From CAWDZK01 sp963726615 (GTDB taxonomy: Bacteria > Actinomycetota > Actinomycetes > JACCUZ01), in the NCBI GenBank assembly GCA_963726615.1, contig CAVSCX010000016.1:248001-312000 (forward strand): 64,000 nucleotides of DNA, in the 5' to 3' direction. The notes beneath the pieces are model-generated. The model searched no databases, had not been told where the DNA came from, and was given only the letters and a program-made list of their open reading frames with translations. Every line of letters begins with the position of its first letter. Position 1 is the first letter of the stretch. The position numbers and the translations under genes are program-made. Of the stretch, positions 1-8,364 are shown piece by piece.

Positions 1-1
1 C

Positions 2-904
2 GGTGTGGACCGGCGCGAGCTGCTGCTCCTGGCCGGCGCGCTCGAGCTGGCCAGCGAGCATCCCGTCGCCGCCGCCGTGGCAGCGGCGGCCGCGGCGGAG
101 GTAGGGGCTCTCCCGGCCGTCGACGGCTTCGCCAACGTCGAGGGCATGGGCGTACAGGGTGTGGTCGCCGGCCCGGGGGGCACCAGCCACGCAGTGGTCG
201 TCGGACGACCGGCGCTGCTCGCCGAGTGGTCGCAGCCGCTCCCGGCCGACCTGGCGGCGGCCGTGACGAGCTTCGAGCAGCAGGGCCGCACCGTCGTGGC
301 CGTCGGCTGGGACGGCGCCGCCCGTGGCCTGCTCGTCGTGGCCGACACCGTGAAGGCCACCAGTGCCGAGGCCGTCCGCCGGCTCAGGGTCCTCGGGCTG
401 CGGCCGGTGCTGCTCACCGGCGACAACGCCGCGGCCGCCGCGACGGTGGCCCACGAGGTCGGCATCGACCCGGACGACGTGGTGGCCGGCGTCCTGCCGG
501 CCGGCAAGGTCGACGAGGTACGCCGGCTGCAGGCCGAGGGCCGAGTGGTCGCGATGGTGGGCGACGGCGTCAACGACGCGGCGGCTCTGGCGACGGCCGA
601 CCTCGGCCTGGCCATGGGCACCGGCACCGACGTCGCGATGGAGGCGTCCGACCTCACCCTGGTGCGCGGCGACCTGCGGGCGGCCGCCGACGCGATCCGG
701 CTGTCCCGCGCGACGCTGCGCACCATCAAGACCAACCTCGGCTGGGCTTTCGGCTACAACGTCGCGGCGCTGCCCCTCGCCGCAGCAGGCCTGCTCAACC
801 CGATGATCGCCGGTGCCGCGATGGCGGCGAGCTCGGTTCTCGTCGTCACGAACAGCCTGCGGCTGCGCCGGTTCCGTGCGACCTCCGACATCATCAGCGC
901 ATGA
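2..904 (+). CDS. Cu(I)-translocating P1B-type ATPase, C-terminal part (5' truncated by window edge)
   Basis: This is the C-terminal half of a heavy-metal P-type ATPase that exports Cu(I) across the cytoplasmic membrane. The reading frame is open to the window edge, so the start, the transmembrane metal site CPC and the DKTGT phosphorylation motif lie upstream. Visible parts are the N-domain HP motif (SEHP), TGDN, the hinge motif GDGVNDAAAL, and the last two membrane helices. The helix motifs YN (in FGYNVAALPLAA) and MxxSS (in GAAMAASS) are the Cu(I)-binding residues of TM7 and TM8 in the P1B-1 subgroup, which supports copper or silver rather than zinc. The stop overlaps the next gene's ATG by 4 bases. 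A copper pump here gives context for the His/Met-rich protein 1.3 kb downstream. Confidence 0.93.
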   Translation, partial: GVDRRELLLLAGALELASEHPVAAAVAAAAAAEVGALPAVDGFANVEGMGVQGVVAGPGGTSHAVVVGRPALLAEWSQPLPADLAAAVTSFEQQGRTVVAVGWDGAARGLLVVADTVKATSAEAVRRLRVLGLRPVLLTGDNAAAAATVAHEVGIDPDDVVAGVLPAGKVDEVRRLQAEGRVVAMVGDGVNDAAALATADLGLAMGTGTDVAMEASDLTLVRGDLRAAADAIRLSRATLRTIKTNLGWAFGYNVAALPLAAAGLLNPMIAGAAMAASSVLVVTNSLRLRRFRATSDIISA

Positions 905-1674
905 CCGACAGCCCGCCGTTGGACGACCCGACCCGCGGTGTGGTCGAGGTCCCGGCCTCCCTGCGCGCGCACTGGCAGGCGTGGACAGGCGCCTCGGACG
1001 AGGACATCGGAGTGCTCGGCTCCGGACAGAGCGGCCGGGTGGTGGTTGTCGGGTCCGCCGGCCGCGAGCAGCCGGGATGGGACGGCGCGGTGCACCCCGT
1101 CACGGGCGTCGTGGACCCGGCGGGCAATGCGGTCGTGTCGCTGCCGGCCGGCTACGAGGGGCGCGCCCGGGCGGTGGTGGCCGGCGGGGGGGATCTCGAC
1201 GACCTGAGGTCGGCGTTGCCGGCACTGCTGGGGCGGCCGGACAGCGTGGTCGGCCGCGGCGTCTGCCGGTGGGCGGTCGACGTCCCGTCCGCCCGGGTGC
1301 TCCCGGACGTCGGGAGGTGGGTCCCCGCGGCTGACCCGAGGGTGCCGGCCTGGCTGAAGCCCTTCGGCGGTGAGGTGCTGGTGGTCCTCGACGACGACGT
1401 CTACGTCGCCGGGGTCGGGCTCAAGCGGCACGACGCGCACGGCCAGGAGATCTCGGTCGGCACCGAGGAGGCTGCACGCGGGCGGGGGCTGGCCCGGCGC
1501 CTCGTGGCCCAGGCGGCGCGCAGGCTGCTGGCAGACGGCATCGTGCCGACGTACCTGCACGACCCCGCCAACGCTGCCTCGGCGCGGGTCGCCGACGCCG
1601 CGGGGTTCCCGGACCGCGGCTGGACCGTCCTCGGCCTTTTCGGCCCGGTCGAGCTCGACGAGCGGGTCCGGTAG
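901..1674 (+). CDS. GNAT-family N-acetyltransferase
   Basis: About 257 residues. The C-terminal third carries a GNAT acetyl-CoA-binding signature (EEAARGRGLARRLV, the R/Q-x-x-G-x-G/A loop) followed by the helix and a typical A(S)ARVADAAGF segment near the end. The first 130 residues are less conserved and may form a second, degenerate GNAT half. The start is the ATG that overlaps the stop of the ATPase gene (ATGA), which implies translational coupling. The acyl acceptor cannot be inferred. Family assignment is fairly sure; a role in copper handling is only suggested by position. Confidence 0.8.
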   Translation: MTDSPPLDDPTRGVVEVPASLRAHWQAWTGASDEDIGVLGSGQSGRVVVVGSAGREQPGWDGAVHPVTGVVDPAGNAVVSLPAGYEGRARAVVAGGGDLDDLRSALPALLGRPDSVVGRGVCRWAVDVPSARVLPDVGRWVPAADPRVPAWLKPFGGEVLVVLDDDVYVAGVGLKRHDAHGQEISVGTEEAARGRGLARRLVAQAARRLLADGIVPTYLHDPANAASARVADAAGFPDRGWTVLGLFGPVELDERVR

Positions 1675-1740
1675 TGGCTGCGGCCCGGCCGGCCGGCCAG
1701 GCCGGCGCGGTACCGTCGCAGCGGCTGCACGTCAGTCATG

Positions 1741-1825
1741 GGCGGGGTCGCCTAGCGGCCGATGGCACGCGCCTTGAAAGCGCGCAACGGGAAACCGTTC
1801 GTGGGTTCGAATCCCACCCCCGCCG
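1741..1825 (+). tRNA. tRNA-Ser(UGA)
   Basis: A full class II cloverleaf. The acceptor stem GGCGGGG pairs with CCCCGCC (1818-1824), with G1825 as discriminator base. The anticodon stem CGCGC/GCGCG holds loop CTTGAAA, so the anticodon is TGA. There is a long variable arm (AACGG/CCGTT), and the T arm is GTGGG-TTCGAAT-CCCAC. The 3' CCA is not encoded. It reads UCA and UCG codons. The following nuo-like operon starts only 40 bases downstream on the same strand. Confidence 0.97.
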
Positions 1826-1864
1826 CCGGATCACCGGCTGCCCGTCCCGGCCGGGTGTCCCGCT

Positions 1865-2215
1865 GTGAACGGCTACGCCGGAGCCGTGTCGATGCTGGCC
1901 ACCGCACTTGCCGGGGTCGCCGCCCTCTACGGGGTGCACCGGGTGACCAGCGTGCGGGCCGACGTCGTGACCAGCCTGCCGTTCCTCTCCGGGTGGGACC
2001 CCGACCAGCATGCGCTCTCGCGCTTCCACGCCCGGTGGTACCCGATGACGCTGCTGTTCCTCGCCTTCGACGTGGAGATGCTGTTCATGTACCCGTGGGC
2101 CGTCGTCGTCGCCCAGGTCGGCGCGTCGGCGGTCGTCGAGATGTTCCTCTTCCTGGGGGCGTTGCTCGTCGCGGTCGTGTGGGCGTGGCGGGAAGGCGCG
2201 CTGCGATGGGTCTGA
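1865..2215 (+). CDS. NuoA-like subunit of a complex I-related membrane complex
   Basis: 116 residues with three predicted membrane helices, the usual size and topology of NuoA. The family signature is clear: LPFLSGWDPDQHALSRF, then WYPMTLLFLAFDVEMLFMYPWA, including the conserved Asp and Glu of the FDxE motif and the PWA triplet. The GTG start lies 39 bases after the tRNA end. It is the first gene of an eight-gene operon; its stop overlaps the next gene's ATG. In normal complex I, NuoA helps anchor the quinone module to the membrane arm. Here the partner is the unusual protein encoded next. Most likely not part of the housekeeping 14-gene nuo operon. Confidence 0.88.
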   Translation: MNGYAGAVSMLATALAGVAALYGVHRVTSVRADVVTSLPFLSGWDPDQHALSRFHARWYPMTLLFLAFDVEMLFMYPWAVVVAQVGASAVVEMFLFLGALLVAVVWAWREGALRWV

Positions 2216-3216
2216 GCGACCGGCTCGGCGCGCGAGCGATCGGGCGCGCGCACGTGCTCGCCGTCGAGGTGCCCGGCTGGTGGGTGGCACGCGCCGAGGT
2301 CGAGCGCGCCGCCGTCGCGCGCGGGTGGCGGCTGGCGATGTCACCGGCGGACGCCGACGTGCTCGTCGTGTGCGGGCCGCTGGGCGAGGCGCTGGCGGCC
2401 GCGGTCGACCGGGTCTGGCAGCAGGTGCCCGGCCCCCGCGCCCGGGTCGAGGTCGACTCGCCCGACGCCGCTGCCGCCACGGCTGCCCTCGGTCGCGCCG
2501 CCGACGTCCTGCGCACCACCGGAGCGACCGACACCGCGCCGGACCACGAGGGCATGGACCAGGGGGGCATGGACCACGGCGACATGGACCACGGCGACAT
2601 GGACCACGGCGACATGGACCACGGCGACATGGACATGTCGCCGGCCGGCATCCCGCTCGCCGGGGGAGGTGACGACCGGGACGGTCTGGAGATGGATGTC
2701 CTGACCGTTCCGCTCGGGCCGGTGCTGGCGTGCTGGCCGGGCGGGCTGGTGCTGCGCTGCGAGCTGCACGGCGACACCGTGGCTCGGGCCGAGGTCGAGC
2801 AGCTTCCGGCCGCCGGGCCGGCGCCGCGGGACGGCGGGTCGACGGCGGCCAGGAGGTACGACGCCGCGAGCGCGCTGCTGGCGCTGGCTGGCTGGGACGA
2901 CGCGGCTGCTGCGGGCCGTCGGCTGCGCGACCGGGTCCTCGCCGGCGAGCAGCCGGTCGACGTCGACGCTGCCGGCGAGCGGCTGCACCACCGGGTCGCG
3001 AGGTCGCGCACACTGCGGTGGGCTCTCCCGGGCGAGGTGCGCGACCGATTGCTCGCGATGCTGCACGCGTCGACTCGCGTCGAGCCGGTCGACGGCGCGC
3101 GGCACGCCCTCCCCGAGCTCGTGGCCGGGCTCGACCTCGCGACGGTGCGGCTCGTCGTGGCCAGCCTGGCGCTGGACCTGTCCCTGCCCGGCGCGCGGGC
3201 GGCGAGCGATGCCTGA
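2206..3216 (+). CDS. Degenerate NuoB-NuoD-like fusion protein with Met/His/Asp repeat
   Basis: 336 residues, soluble. Residues ~1-105 resemble NuoB: a segment MSPADADVLVVCGPL...VDRVWQQVPGPRARVEV lines up with the NuoB stretch SPRQAD-LIVAG...RVYDQMPEP-WVI. None of the NuoB cysteines that bind cluster N2 is present (no CC, no CASCGG, no PGCPP). Residues ~110-145 hold a tandem MDHGD repeat. Residues ~160-200 (PLGPVLACWPGGLVLRCELHGDTVARAEV) resemble the NuoD/Fe hydrogenase large-subunit N-terminus, GPxHPxTHGVLRLxLELDGExVxxAE, but without the active-site His residues. The remaining helical C-terminus is not recognised. It occupies the place where nuoB-nuoC-nuoD would stand, overlaps nuoA and overlaps the following nuoH-like gene. 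The homology reading is by eye and moderate; a structural or metal-binding adaptor role is inference. Confidence 0.7.
   Translation: MGLSDRLGARAIGRAHVLAVEVPGWWVARAEVERAAVARGWRLAMSPADADVLVVCGPLGEALAAAVDRVWQQVPGPRARVEVDSPDAAAATAALGRAADVLRTTGATDTAPDHEGMDQGGMDHGDMDHGDMDHGDMDHGDMDMSPAGIPLAGGGDDRDGLEMDVLTVPLGPVLACWPGGLVLRCELHGDTVARAEVEQLPAAGPAPRDGGSTAARRYDAASALLALAGWDDAAAAGRRLRDRVLAGEQPVDVDAAGERLHHRVARSRTLRWALPGEVRDRLLAMLHASTRVEPVDGARHALPELVAGLDLATVRLVVASLALDLSLPGARAASDA
2554..2637 (+). repeat. In-frame 15-bp tandem repeat coding MDHGD
   Basis: Four perfect copies of the unit ATGGACCACGGCGAC run from 2569 to 2628, preceded by one diverged copy (MDQGG, 2554-2568) and followed by a partial ATGGACATG. 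They encode MDHGD repeats at about residues 117-144 of the NuoB/D-like protein. The perfect identity at DNA level suggests recent expansion by slippage. Similar Met/His/Asp repeats occur in copper-resistance proteins, so copper binding is a reasonable inference. Confidence 0.95.
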
Positions 3217-4150
3217 CGCCGGCGTGGTCGAGGTCGCCGCCTTCTGGGCACCGGCAGCGGCGGCACTGCTCGGGGTGCTGGCCCTGGCGGCGGCGACGCT
3301 CGACGGCGCCCTCGCGGCCCGCGCGGCCGGGCTCCCGGCGGGCGCCGGTATGGCTGCGCCGCTCGACGAGACCGCCCGCCTGCTGCGGCAGCGTCGCCGG
3401 GTGACGGTGGCCGCGGACACCGTGCTCTGGCGGATCGGCGGCGGTGGGCTGCTGGTGGCTGCGCTGCTCATGGTCGCCGTCGTGCCCCTGGGCCGGTTCA
3501 CCCTGGCGGACCTGCCCGTCGGGGTCGTGTGGTTCAACGCCATGGACGTCGTCGTGTGGGCGCTTGTCTGGCTGGCCGGCTGGGGGCCGAACTCGGCACA
3601 CTCCCTGGTCGGCGGCTACCGGTTCCTGGCGCTGGCTCTGGCCTACGAGCTGCCGCTGATGTTCGCCCTGACCGCGCCGGCGGTCGCCGCCGGGAGCCTG
3701 CGGGTCGGCGAGATCGCGTCCGCCCAGGACGGCTGGTGGTACGCCGTCCAGATGCCGGTGGCGTTCCTGGTGTTCTGCCTGGGCGTCACGGCCTTCTCGG
3801 TGTGGGGGCCGTTCGCGCCGCCGGCCGGCACCGACCTCGCGGGCGGCGTGCTGGCCGAGCTGTCCGGAGTCGACCGGCTGCTCGTCCTGGCCGGCCGGTA
3901 CGCGTTGCTGGCGGCGGGGTCGGCCTTCGCTGTGCCGCTGTTCCTGGGCGGCGGTGCCGGTCCGGTGCTCCCGGGCTGGCTGTGGGTGCTGGTGAAGACC
4001 GCTCTGCTGCTGTCCCTGCTGGTGGCGCTGCGGCGACGCCTCCCGGCGATGCGCCCGGACCGGTTCGCCGAGGTGGGCTGGCTCGTCCTGCTGCCTCTGG
4101 TGCTCCTGCAGGTGCTGGTCGTCGCCGTGCTCGCGGTGGGAAGGGGCTGA
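3209..4150 (+). CDS. NuoH-like subunit
   Basis: 313 residues, about eight membrane helices, near the usual NuoH length. Recognisable parts are GWGPNSAHSLVGGYRFLALA-LAYELPL (family: GW-SNxKYSLLGGLR-A-Q-SYEIPL) and the C-terminal PDRFAEVGWLVLLPL (family: RxDQLMxLGWKxLLPL). The acidic quinone-chamber loop normally reads PFDLPEAExELVxGYxTEYSG. Here it reads PFAPPAGTDLAGGVLAELSG, so several conserved Glu/Asp residues are gone. Start ATG overlaps the preceding gene by 8 bases. In complex I this subunit couples quinone chemistry to proton pumping; the changed loop fits the missing electron-input arm. Confidence 0.85.
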   Translation: MPDAGVVEVAAFWAPAAAALLGVLALAAATLDGALAARAAGLPAGAGMAAPLDETARLLRQRRRVTVAADTVLWRIGGGGLLVAALLMVAVVPLGRFTLADLPVGVVWFNAMDVVVWALVWLAGWGPNSAHSLVGGYRFLALALAYELPLMFALTAPAVAAGSLRVGEIASAQDGWWYAVQMPVAFLVFCLGVTAFSVWGPFAPPAGTDLAGGVLAELSGVDRLLVLAGRYALLAAGSAFAVPLFLGGGAGPVLPGWLWVLVKTALLLSLLVALRRRLPAMRPDRFAEVGWLVLLPLVLLQVLVVAVLAVGRG

Positions 4151-4153
4151 CCG

Positions 4154-4714
4154 ATGCTCGCCGATGTCGTGTTCTGGGGGCTGGCCGTCGTCGCGGTGGC
4201 CTCCGGGGCCTACGTGTTCCGGGTGGACTCGATGGCACGGGCGACCTACGCCTTGGCGGTCTCCTTCGTCGCCGTGGGAGTCGCGCTGCTGCTGATGCGG
4301 CTGGACTACCTGGGCCTGATCACCGTGCTGATGATGGTGATGGAGATGGCCGTGATGGCCGTCTACATGGTCATGTTCATGGGGATGAACCCCGCGCTCA
4401 TGCCGATGGACATGGTGCACGGCAAGCGGACCGCACTGGCCGCATCAGTCGGGGTGTTCGTCCTCCTCGCCGGTGGCGCGTTGCTGGTCGACTGGCCCGC
4501 GCGCCGGGGCGCGCCCGCGCCGGACACGGTCGAGGCGCTGGGCGAGGCGCTGATGGGCTCCAAGATGCTGGTGATGATGGCGATCAGCCCGGTGATGATC
4601 GCCACGATCGTGGCCGGCATCGCGGTGTCGGCGCCCCGCGGACGGTACGACCGGTTCGGCGACGACCTGCGCGAGCGTGCGGCGGACCCGCAGCCGGGCG
4701 GTGTCGGGCGATGA
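4154..4714 (+). CDS. NuoJ-like subunit, Met-rich
   Basis: 186 residues with about five membrane helices. The family segment is ATYALAVSFVAVGVALLLMRLDYLGLITVLM (NuoJ: A-xxLxxxxxxxA-xYxLLxAxFLAxxQVxVYxGAI). The third helix and the loop after it are very rich in methionine (MMVMEMAVMAVYMVMFMGM, then NPALMPMDM), well above a normal NuoJ. The conserved acidic residue of this helix seems kept as Glu in VMEMAV. The gene follows nuoH after three bases and overlaps nuoK by 4 bases. Met clusters in membrane helices can bind Cu(I), but this is inference. Confidence 0.82.
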   Translation: MLADVVFWGLAVVAVASGAYVFRVDSMARATYALAVSFVAVGVALLLMRLDYLGLITVLMMVMEMAVMAVYMVMFMGMNPALMPMDMVHGKRTALAASVGVFVLLAGGALLVDWPARRGAPAPDTVEALGEALMGSKMLVMMAISPVMIATIVAGIAVSAPRGRYDRFGDDLRERAADPQPGGVGR

Positions 4715-5013
4715 CCTTGGACGCGGTCCTCGTCGTCTCCGCGGCGCTGTTCGCGGTCGGTGTCTACGGCGCCCTGTCGCAGCAGGTCGTCGTCATGGTG
4801 ATGATGGGCCTCGAGCTGATGATCAACGGGGTGCTGCTCGCGGCCGCCGCCATGTGGTGGTTCCTCGCGCCGGACCCGACCGGGCAGGTGCTGCTGCTCG
4901 TCGTACTGGCAGCGATGACCGTCGAGATGGCCATGGGGTTCGCGGTGGCCACCCTGCTGCACCGCGAGCGCGGCTCGGACATGACCGACATGGCCGAGGA
5001 CCTCGCCGGATGA
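4711..5013 (+). CDS. NuoK-like subunit
   Basis: 100 residues, three membrane helices, exactly the family size. It keeps the core pattern LFAVGVYGALSQQVVVMVMM followed by GLELMINGVLL (NuoK: GLExLxNAVNL) and PTGQVLLLVVLAAMTVEMAMGFA (NuoK: xxGQVFxLFVLTVAAAEAAVGLA). Both membrane-buried glutamates essential for proton transfer in E. coli NuoK (Glu36 and Glu72) have counterparts in GLEL and TVEM. Start and stop overlap both neighbours by 4 bases, so the operon is translationally coupled. Confidence 0.9.
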   Translation: MTLDAVLVVSAALFAVGVYGALSQQVVVMVMMGLELMINGVLLAAAAMWWFLAPDPTGQVLLLVVLAAMTVEMAMGFAVATLLHRERGSDMTDMAEDLAG

Positions 5014-6866
5014 CCGCCGTGGTGTGGCTGCTGGTGCTCCTGCCGGCCGGCGCCGGGGCCGCGCTCTGCGTAGCCGGTCGGGTTGCGGACCGGGCAGCGC
5101 CGTGGCTGTCGGTGGCGACAGCGACGGCGGTCACCTCGCTGGCCGCGGTGGCCGCCCTCGCATCCGACGTCCCGCGGGTCGAGGCCGCCTTCGTCGCGGG
5201 CGCGCCCTTCGGGATGGCGGTCGACCCGCTCGCTGCGGTCGTGGCGCCGACGGTCGGTGCCGTCACCACGTTGGTCCTGCTGAACGCCGCGGGCGACATC
5301 GACGGCGCGCGGGCCCGCTTCCACGGCCTGATGCTGCTCTTCACCGCCGCCGTCATGGTGACGGTCACGGCCACCACGCTGCCGGCCCTGCTGCTGGGCT
5401 GGGAGGTCATGGGCGCGACCTCCTACGCCCTCATCGGGTTCTGGTGGCACGACGACGACCGCGTGTCGGCCGGTGGCACGGCATTCCTCACGACCCGGGC
5501 CGCGGACCTCGGCCTCTACCTCGCGGCGGGCACCGCCCTCGCGGGCGGTGCCGGGCTCTCGCTCGACGCCCTGCCCGACGCGAGCCCTGGCTGGCGCGAC
5601 GCGGTCGCGGCGGGTGTGCTGGTCGCCGCGCTCGGCAAGGCCGCGCAGCTGCCCTTCTCCTTCTGGCTGTCCCGGGCGATGCTCGGGCCGAGCCCGGTCA
5701 GTGCCCTGCTGCACTCGGCGGCCATGGTGGCGATGGGCGGCTACCTGCTGCTGCGCACGGCGCCGCTGCTCGAGGCCACCGGCTGGGCGGCGGCGACGGC
5801 ATCCTGGGTCGGTGCGACGACTGCGCTGCTCCTGGGCGCGGTCGCCCTTGCCCAGCGTGACCTCAAGCAGCTGCTTGCCGCCTCCACCTCGGCGCAGCTC
5901 GGGTTCGTCGTCCTCGCCGCCGGCAGCTCGGCGGTCGCCGGCGGCACCGCGCACCTTGTCGCGCACGCCGCGACCAAGGCGACGCTGTTCCTCGCCGCCG
6001 GCGCCTGGCTCTCCGCCCTGGGGACCAAGCAGCTGGCCGGGCTGCGCGGGGTCGGTCGGAGGTGGCCGGTGGTCGGGGTGGCGTTCGGTGTCGCTGCCCT
6101 CGCCCTGGCCGGTGTCGTGCCGCTGTCGCTGTGGGCGACCAAGGACGCCGTGCTCGCCGGCGCGCTCGAGCGGTCGCCGGCGCTGTACGTCGTGGCGCTG
6201 GCCGGCGCCGCGCTGTCTGCGGCGTACGCCGGCAAGGCCCTGCTCCTCCTCTGGCGCCCCGTCGACGACGAGGGTCGCCGCGCCGCCGCGCAGCACTGGG
6301 ACCGCGAGCAGCCGGGCAGTCGCCGGGTGGGGTGGCTGGAGCAGACGCCGATCGTCGTGCTGGCGGCCGGCGCCGCCCTGCTCGGCGTCCTCGCCCTGCC
6401 GCCGGTGGGTGGTGTGCTGCGGCGCGCGCTTGGTGTCCCGGCCGAGCAATCGGCAGGAACTGTCGAGCTGGCGCTGTCCGCGGTCGTGGCCCTGGTCGTG
6501 CTCGCGGCGGTCGCCCGGTGGCGTCCGCCAGAGCCTGCATGGGCCCGCGACTGGCTCCGGCTCGAGCCGCTCGCGCACGCGGTCGCGGTCCGGCCGGTCC
6601 TGGCGCTCGCCGAGACGTTGGCGCGGTTCGACGACCGGGTGCTGGCGGCGGCGGTGTCCCGGGCAGCGGCGGGCGGGCTCGCGCTGGGCCAGGTGACCGA
6701 CCGAGCCGAGCGCGCGGTGGACGCGGCGGTCGAGGCGTTCGCCGCGGGCGCCCGCCGTCTCGGCTCGGCCGCGCGGCGCCCGCAGACCGGTCAGCTGCAC
6801 GAGTACTACCTGCAGACGCTGGCGATCCTCGTCGCCGGTGCCGTCCTCCTCCTGGTGGTGACCTGA
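5010..6866 (+). CDS. NuoL-like antiporter-type proton pump subunit
   Basis: 618 residues, multi-spanning, of the NuoL/MrpA family. Key positions seen by eye are LLLGWEVMGATSYALIGFWW (the conserved Glu of TM5), ALGKAAQLPFSFWLSRAMLGPSPVSALLHS (the TM7 Lys and the HSAAMV motif) and LWATKDAVL (the TM12 Lys/Asp). The usual WLPDAM is WLSRAM, so the loop Asp is replaced. The C-terminus keeps one helix after a charged amphipathic stretch (HEYYLQTLAILVAGAVLLLVV), as in NuoL with its lateral helix. The ATG start overlaps nuoK (ATGA). Proton translocation is plausible because the buried charged residues are largely kept. Confidence 0.92.
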   Translation: MTAVVWLLVLLPAGAGAALCVAGRVADRAAPWLSVATATAVTSLAAVAALASDVPRVEAAFVAGAPFGMAVDPLAAVVAPTVGAVTTLVLLNAAGDIDGARARFHGLMLLFTAAVMVTVTATTLPALLLGWEVMGATSYALIGFWWHDDDRVSAGGTAFLTTRAADLGLYLAAGTALAGGAGLSLDALPDASPGWRDAVAAGVLVAALGKAAQLPFSFWLSRAMLGPSPVSALLHSAAMVAMGGYLLLRTAPLLEATGWAAATASWVGATTALLLGAVALAQRDLKQLLAASTSAQLGFVVLAAGSSAVAGGTAHLVAHAATKATLFLAAGAWLSALGTKQLAGLRGVGRRWPVVGVAFGVAALALAGVVPLSLWATKDAVLAGALERSPALYVVALAGAALSAAYAGKALLLLWRPVDDEGRRAAAQHWDREQPGSRRVGWLEQTPIVVLAAGAALLGVLALPPVGGVLRRALGVPAEQSAGTVELALSAVVALVVLAAVARWRPPEPAWARDWLRLEPLAHAVAVRPVLALAETLARFDDRVLAAAVSRAAAGGLALGQVTDRAERAVDAAVEAFAAGARRLGSAARRPQTGQLHEYYLQTLAILVAGAVLLLVVT

Positions 6867-6868
6867 CC

Positions 6869-8359
6869 GTGCTGACCGTGATCGTGGTGCTCCCGCTGGT
6901 CGCGGCTGTCGTGCTGGCTGCGGTGCGAGTGCCGGAGGCCGTCGCACGGTGGTCCTGGCTTGCCGTCACCGTCGCCGACCTCGCGCTCGTGGTCGGCGTC
7001 TGGGTCGCCTACGACGCTCCGGCGCCCGGCGCGCTGGCGTTCGACGAGCAGGTGCCGTGGATCCCGGGCGTGGACAGCAGCTACCACGTCGGTGTGGACG
7101 GGCTGTCGCTGCCGCTTGTCGCTCTGACGGCGGTCGTCTTCGTCGCCTGCGCGGTCTACGCGCTGCACGAGCAGGACCGGCCCCGGCAACAGGCGGCGCT
7201 GTTCCTGTTCCTGCAGTTCACCTGCCTCGGCCTGTTCGTGGCTGCCGACCTGCTGATCTTCTTCGTCTTCTTCGACCTGTCCATCGTCGCGATGTACTTC
7301 GTCATCGCAGGCTGGGGTCACGGGGAACGGGCGGCCCGCTCGGCCCTGCAGTTCTTCCTCTACACCTTCCTCGGCTCGCTCGCACTGCTGCTCGGCTTCA
7401 TCGGGCTCTACGTGCTCGCCGAGCCGCACACCTTCGACATGGTCCGGCTCGCCGCCCAGGCGCCGGCAGCGACGGCCGGCGCCCGCGGCGGACTGGTGCT
7501 CGCAGCCGTTCTCCTCGGCCTGGCCGTCAAGACCCCGACGGTGCCGTTCCACACCTGGCTGCCGCCGGCGCACACCGACGCGCCCGCCGTCGGGTCCGCG
7601 GTGCTGGCCGGCGTGCTGCTGAAGATGGGCACCTACGGCTTCGTCCGGATCGCGATGCCGATGCTCCCGTCGGCGTGGCGGGCCTGGGCCTGGGTGGTGC
7701 TCGCCGTGGGCCTGGTGTCGGTGCTCTACGGCGCCCTGGTGGCGCTGGCACAGACCGACCTCAAGCGAATGGTCGCCTACACCTCGGTCAACCACATGGG
7801 CTACGTCGTGCTCGCTGTCGGTGCCGCCGGGCTGGTCAGCAGCAGTGACGCCCAGGCCCGCGAGGTGGCGGTCACCGGCGCCGTGACGCAGATGGTCAGC
7901 CACGGGCTCATCACCGCGGCGCTGTTCCTGCTGGCCGGGGTCCTGCAGGACCGGGCCGGCACCTACGACATGGGCAGCTACGGCGGCCTCGCCGGGCCGG
8001 CGCCGAGGTTCGCCGGCCTCTTCGCGGTCGCCGCGTTCGCGTCGCTGGGCCTGCCGGCGTTCTCCGGGTTCATCGCCGAGTTCCAGGTCTTCACCGGCAG
8101 CGTGGCCGCGACGGCGTGGGCCGCCCCCGCCCTGCTCGGCATCCTGGTCACCGCCGCGCTGTTCCTGCGCGCGATGCAACAGCTGCTCACGGGACCCACC
8201 CGTGCCTCGTCCGAGAGCTTCGCCGACCTCCGCGGCGCCGAGACCACGGCCGTGGGCTCCCTGCTGCTGCTGTCACTGCTGGTCGGCGTCGTGCCCCGGC
8301 CGCTGCTGTCGGTCATCGAGCCGGCCTCTCGGGTCGTTGTCGACGCGGTGCAGCGGTAG
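6869..8359 (+). CDS. NuoM-like antiporter-type proton pump subunit
   Basis: 496 residues, about 14 membrane helices. The signature DGLSLPLVALTAVVF is followed by FFDLSIVAMYFVIAGWGH. The equivalent of E. coli Glu144 (FWExMLVPMYF) is Asp here. AVKTPTVPFHTWLPPAHTDAP keeps the TM7 Lys, but the loop Asp of WLPDAH is Pro. AGVLLKMGTYGFVR and QTDLKRMVAYTSVNHMGYV are canonical. The GTG start, two bases after the nuoL stop, gives a protein that aligns with the NuoM N-terminus. Confidence 0.92.
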   Translation: MLTVIVVLPLVAAVVLAAVRVPEAVARWSWLAVTVADLALVVGVWVAYDAPAPGALAFDEQVPWIPGVDSSYHVGVDGLSLPLVALTAVVFVACAVYALHEQDRPRQQAALFLFLQFTCLGLFVAADLLIFFVFFDLSIVAMYFVIAGWGHGERAARSALQFFLYTFLGSLALLLGFIGLYVLAEPHTFDMVRLAAQAPAATAGARGGLVLAAVLLGLAVKTPTVPFHTWLPPAHTDAPAVGSAVLAGVLLKMGTYGFVRIAMPMLPSAWRAWAWVVLAVGLVSVLYGALVALAQTDLKRMVAYTSVNHMGYVVLAVGAAGLVSSSDAQAREVAVTGAVTQMVSHGLITAALFLLAGVLQDRAGTYDMGSYGGLAGPAPRFAGLFAVAAFASLGLPAFSGFIAEFQVFTGSVAATAWAAPALLGILVTAALFLRAMQQLLTGPTRASSESFADLRGAETTAVGSLLLLSLLVGVVPRPLLSVIEPASRVVVDAVQR

Positions 8360-8364
8360 CGCCG

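Noticed and set aside
1741..1825. tRNA-Ser considered as an integration (att) site for a mobile element
   Set aside because: No integrase gene and no direct repeat of the tRNA 3' end was noticed downstream; the adjacent operon is metabolic.
1762..2205. Upstream extension of the NuoB/D-like frame through the tRNA and nuoA
   Set aside because: The translated part is Arg-rich, overlaps the tRNA gene and conserved nuoA, and an ATG at 2206 fits the operon layout.
2569..2628. Tandem 15-bp repeat considered as a CRISPR-like array
   Set aside because: There are no spacers between units, the length is a multiple of three and it is in frame inside a gene.
1736..4420. Very long minus-strand open frame opposite the nuo-like operon
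   Set aside because: It is antisense to well-conserved genes, is dominated by His/Gln/Arg/Pro from complementary codons, and spans a tRNA gene.
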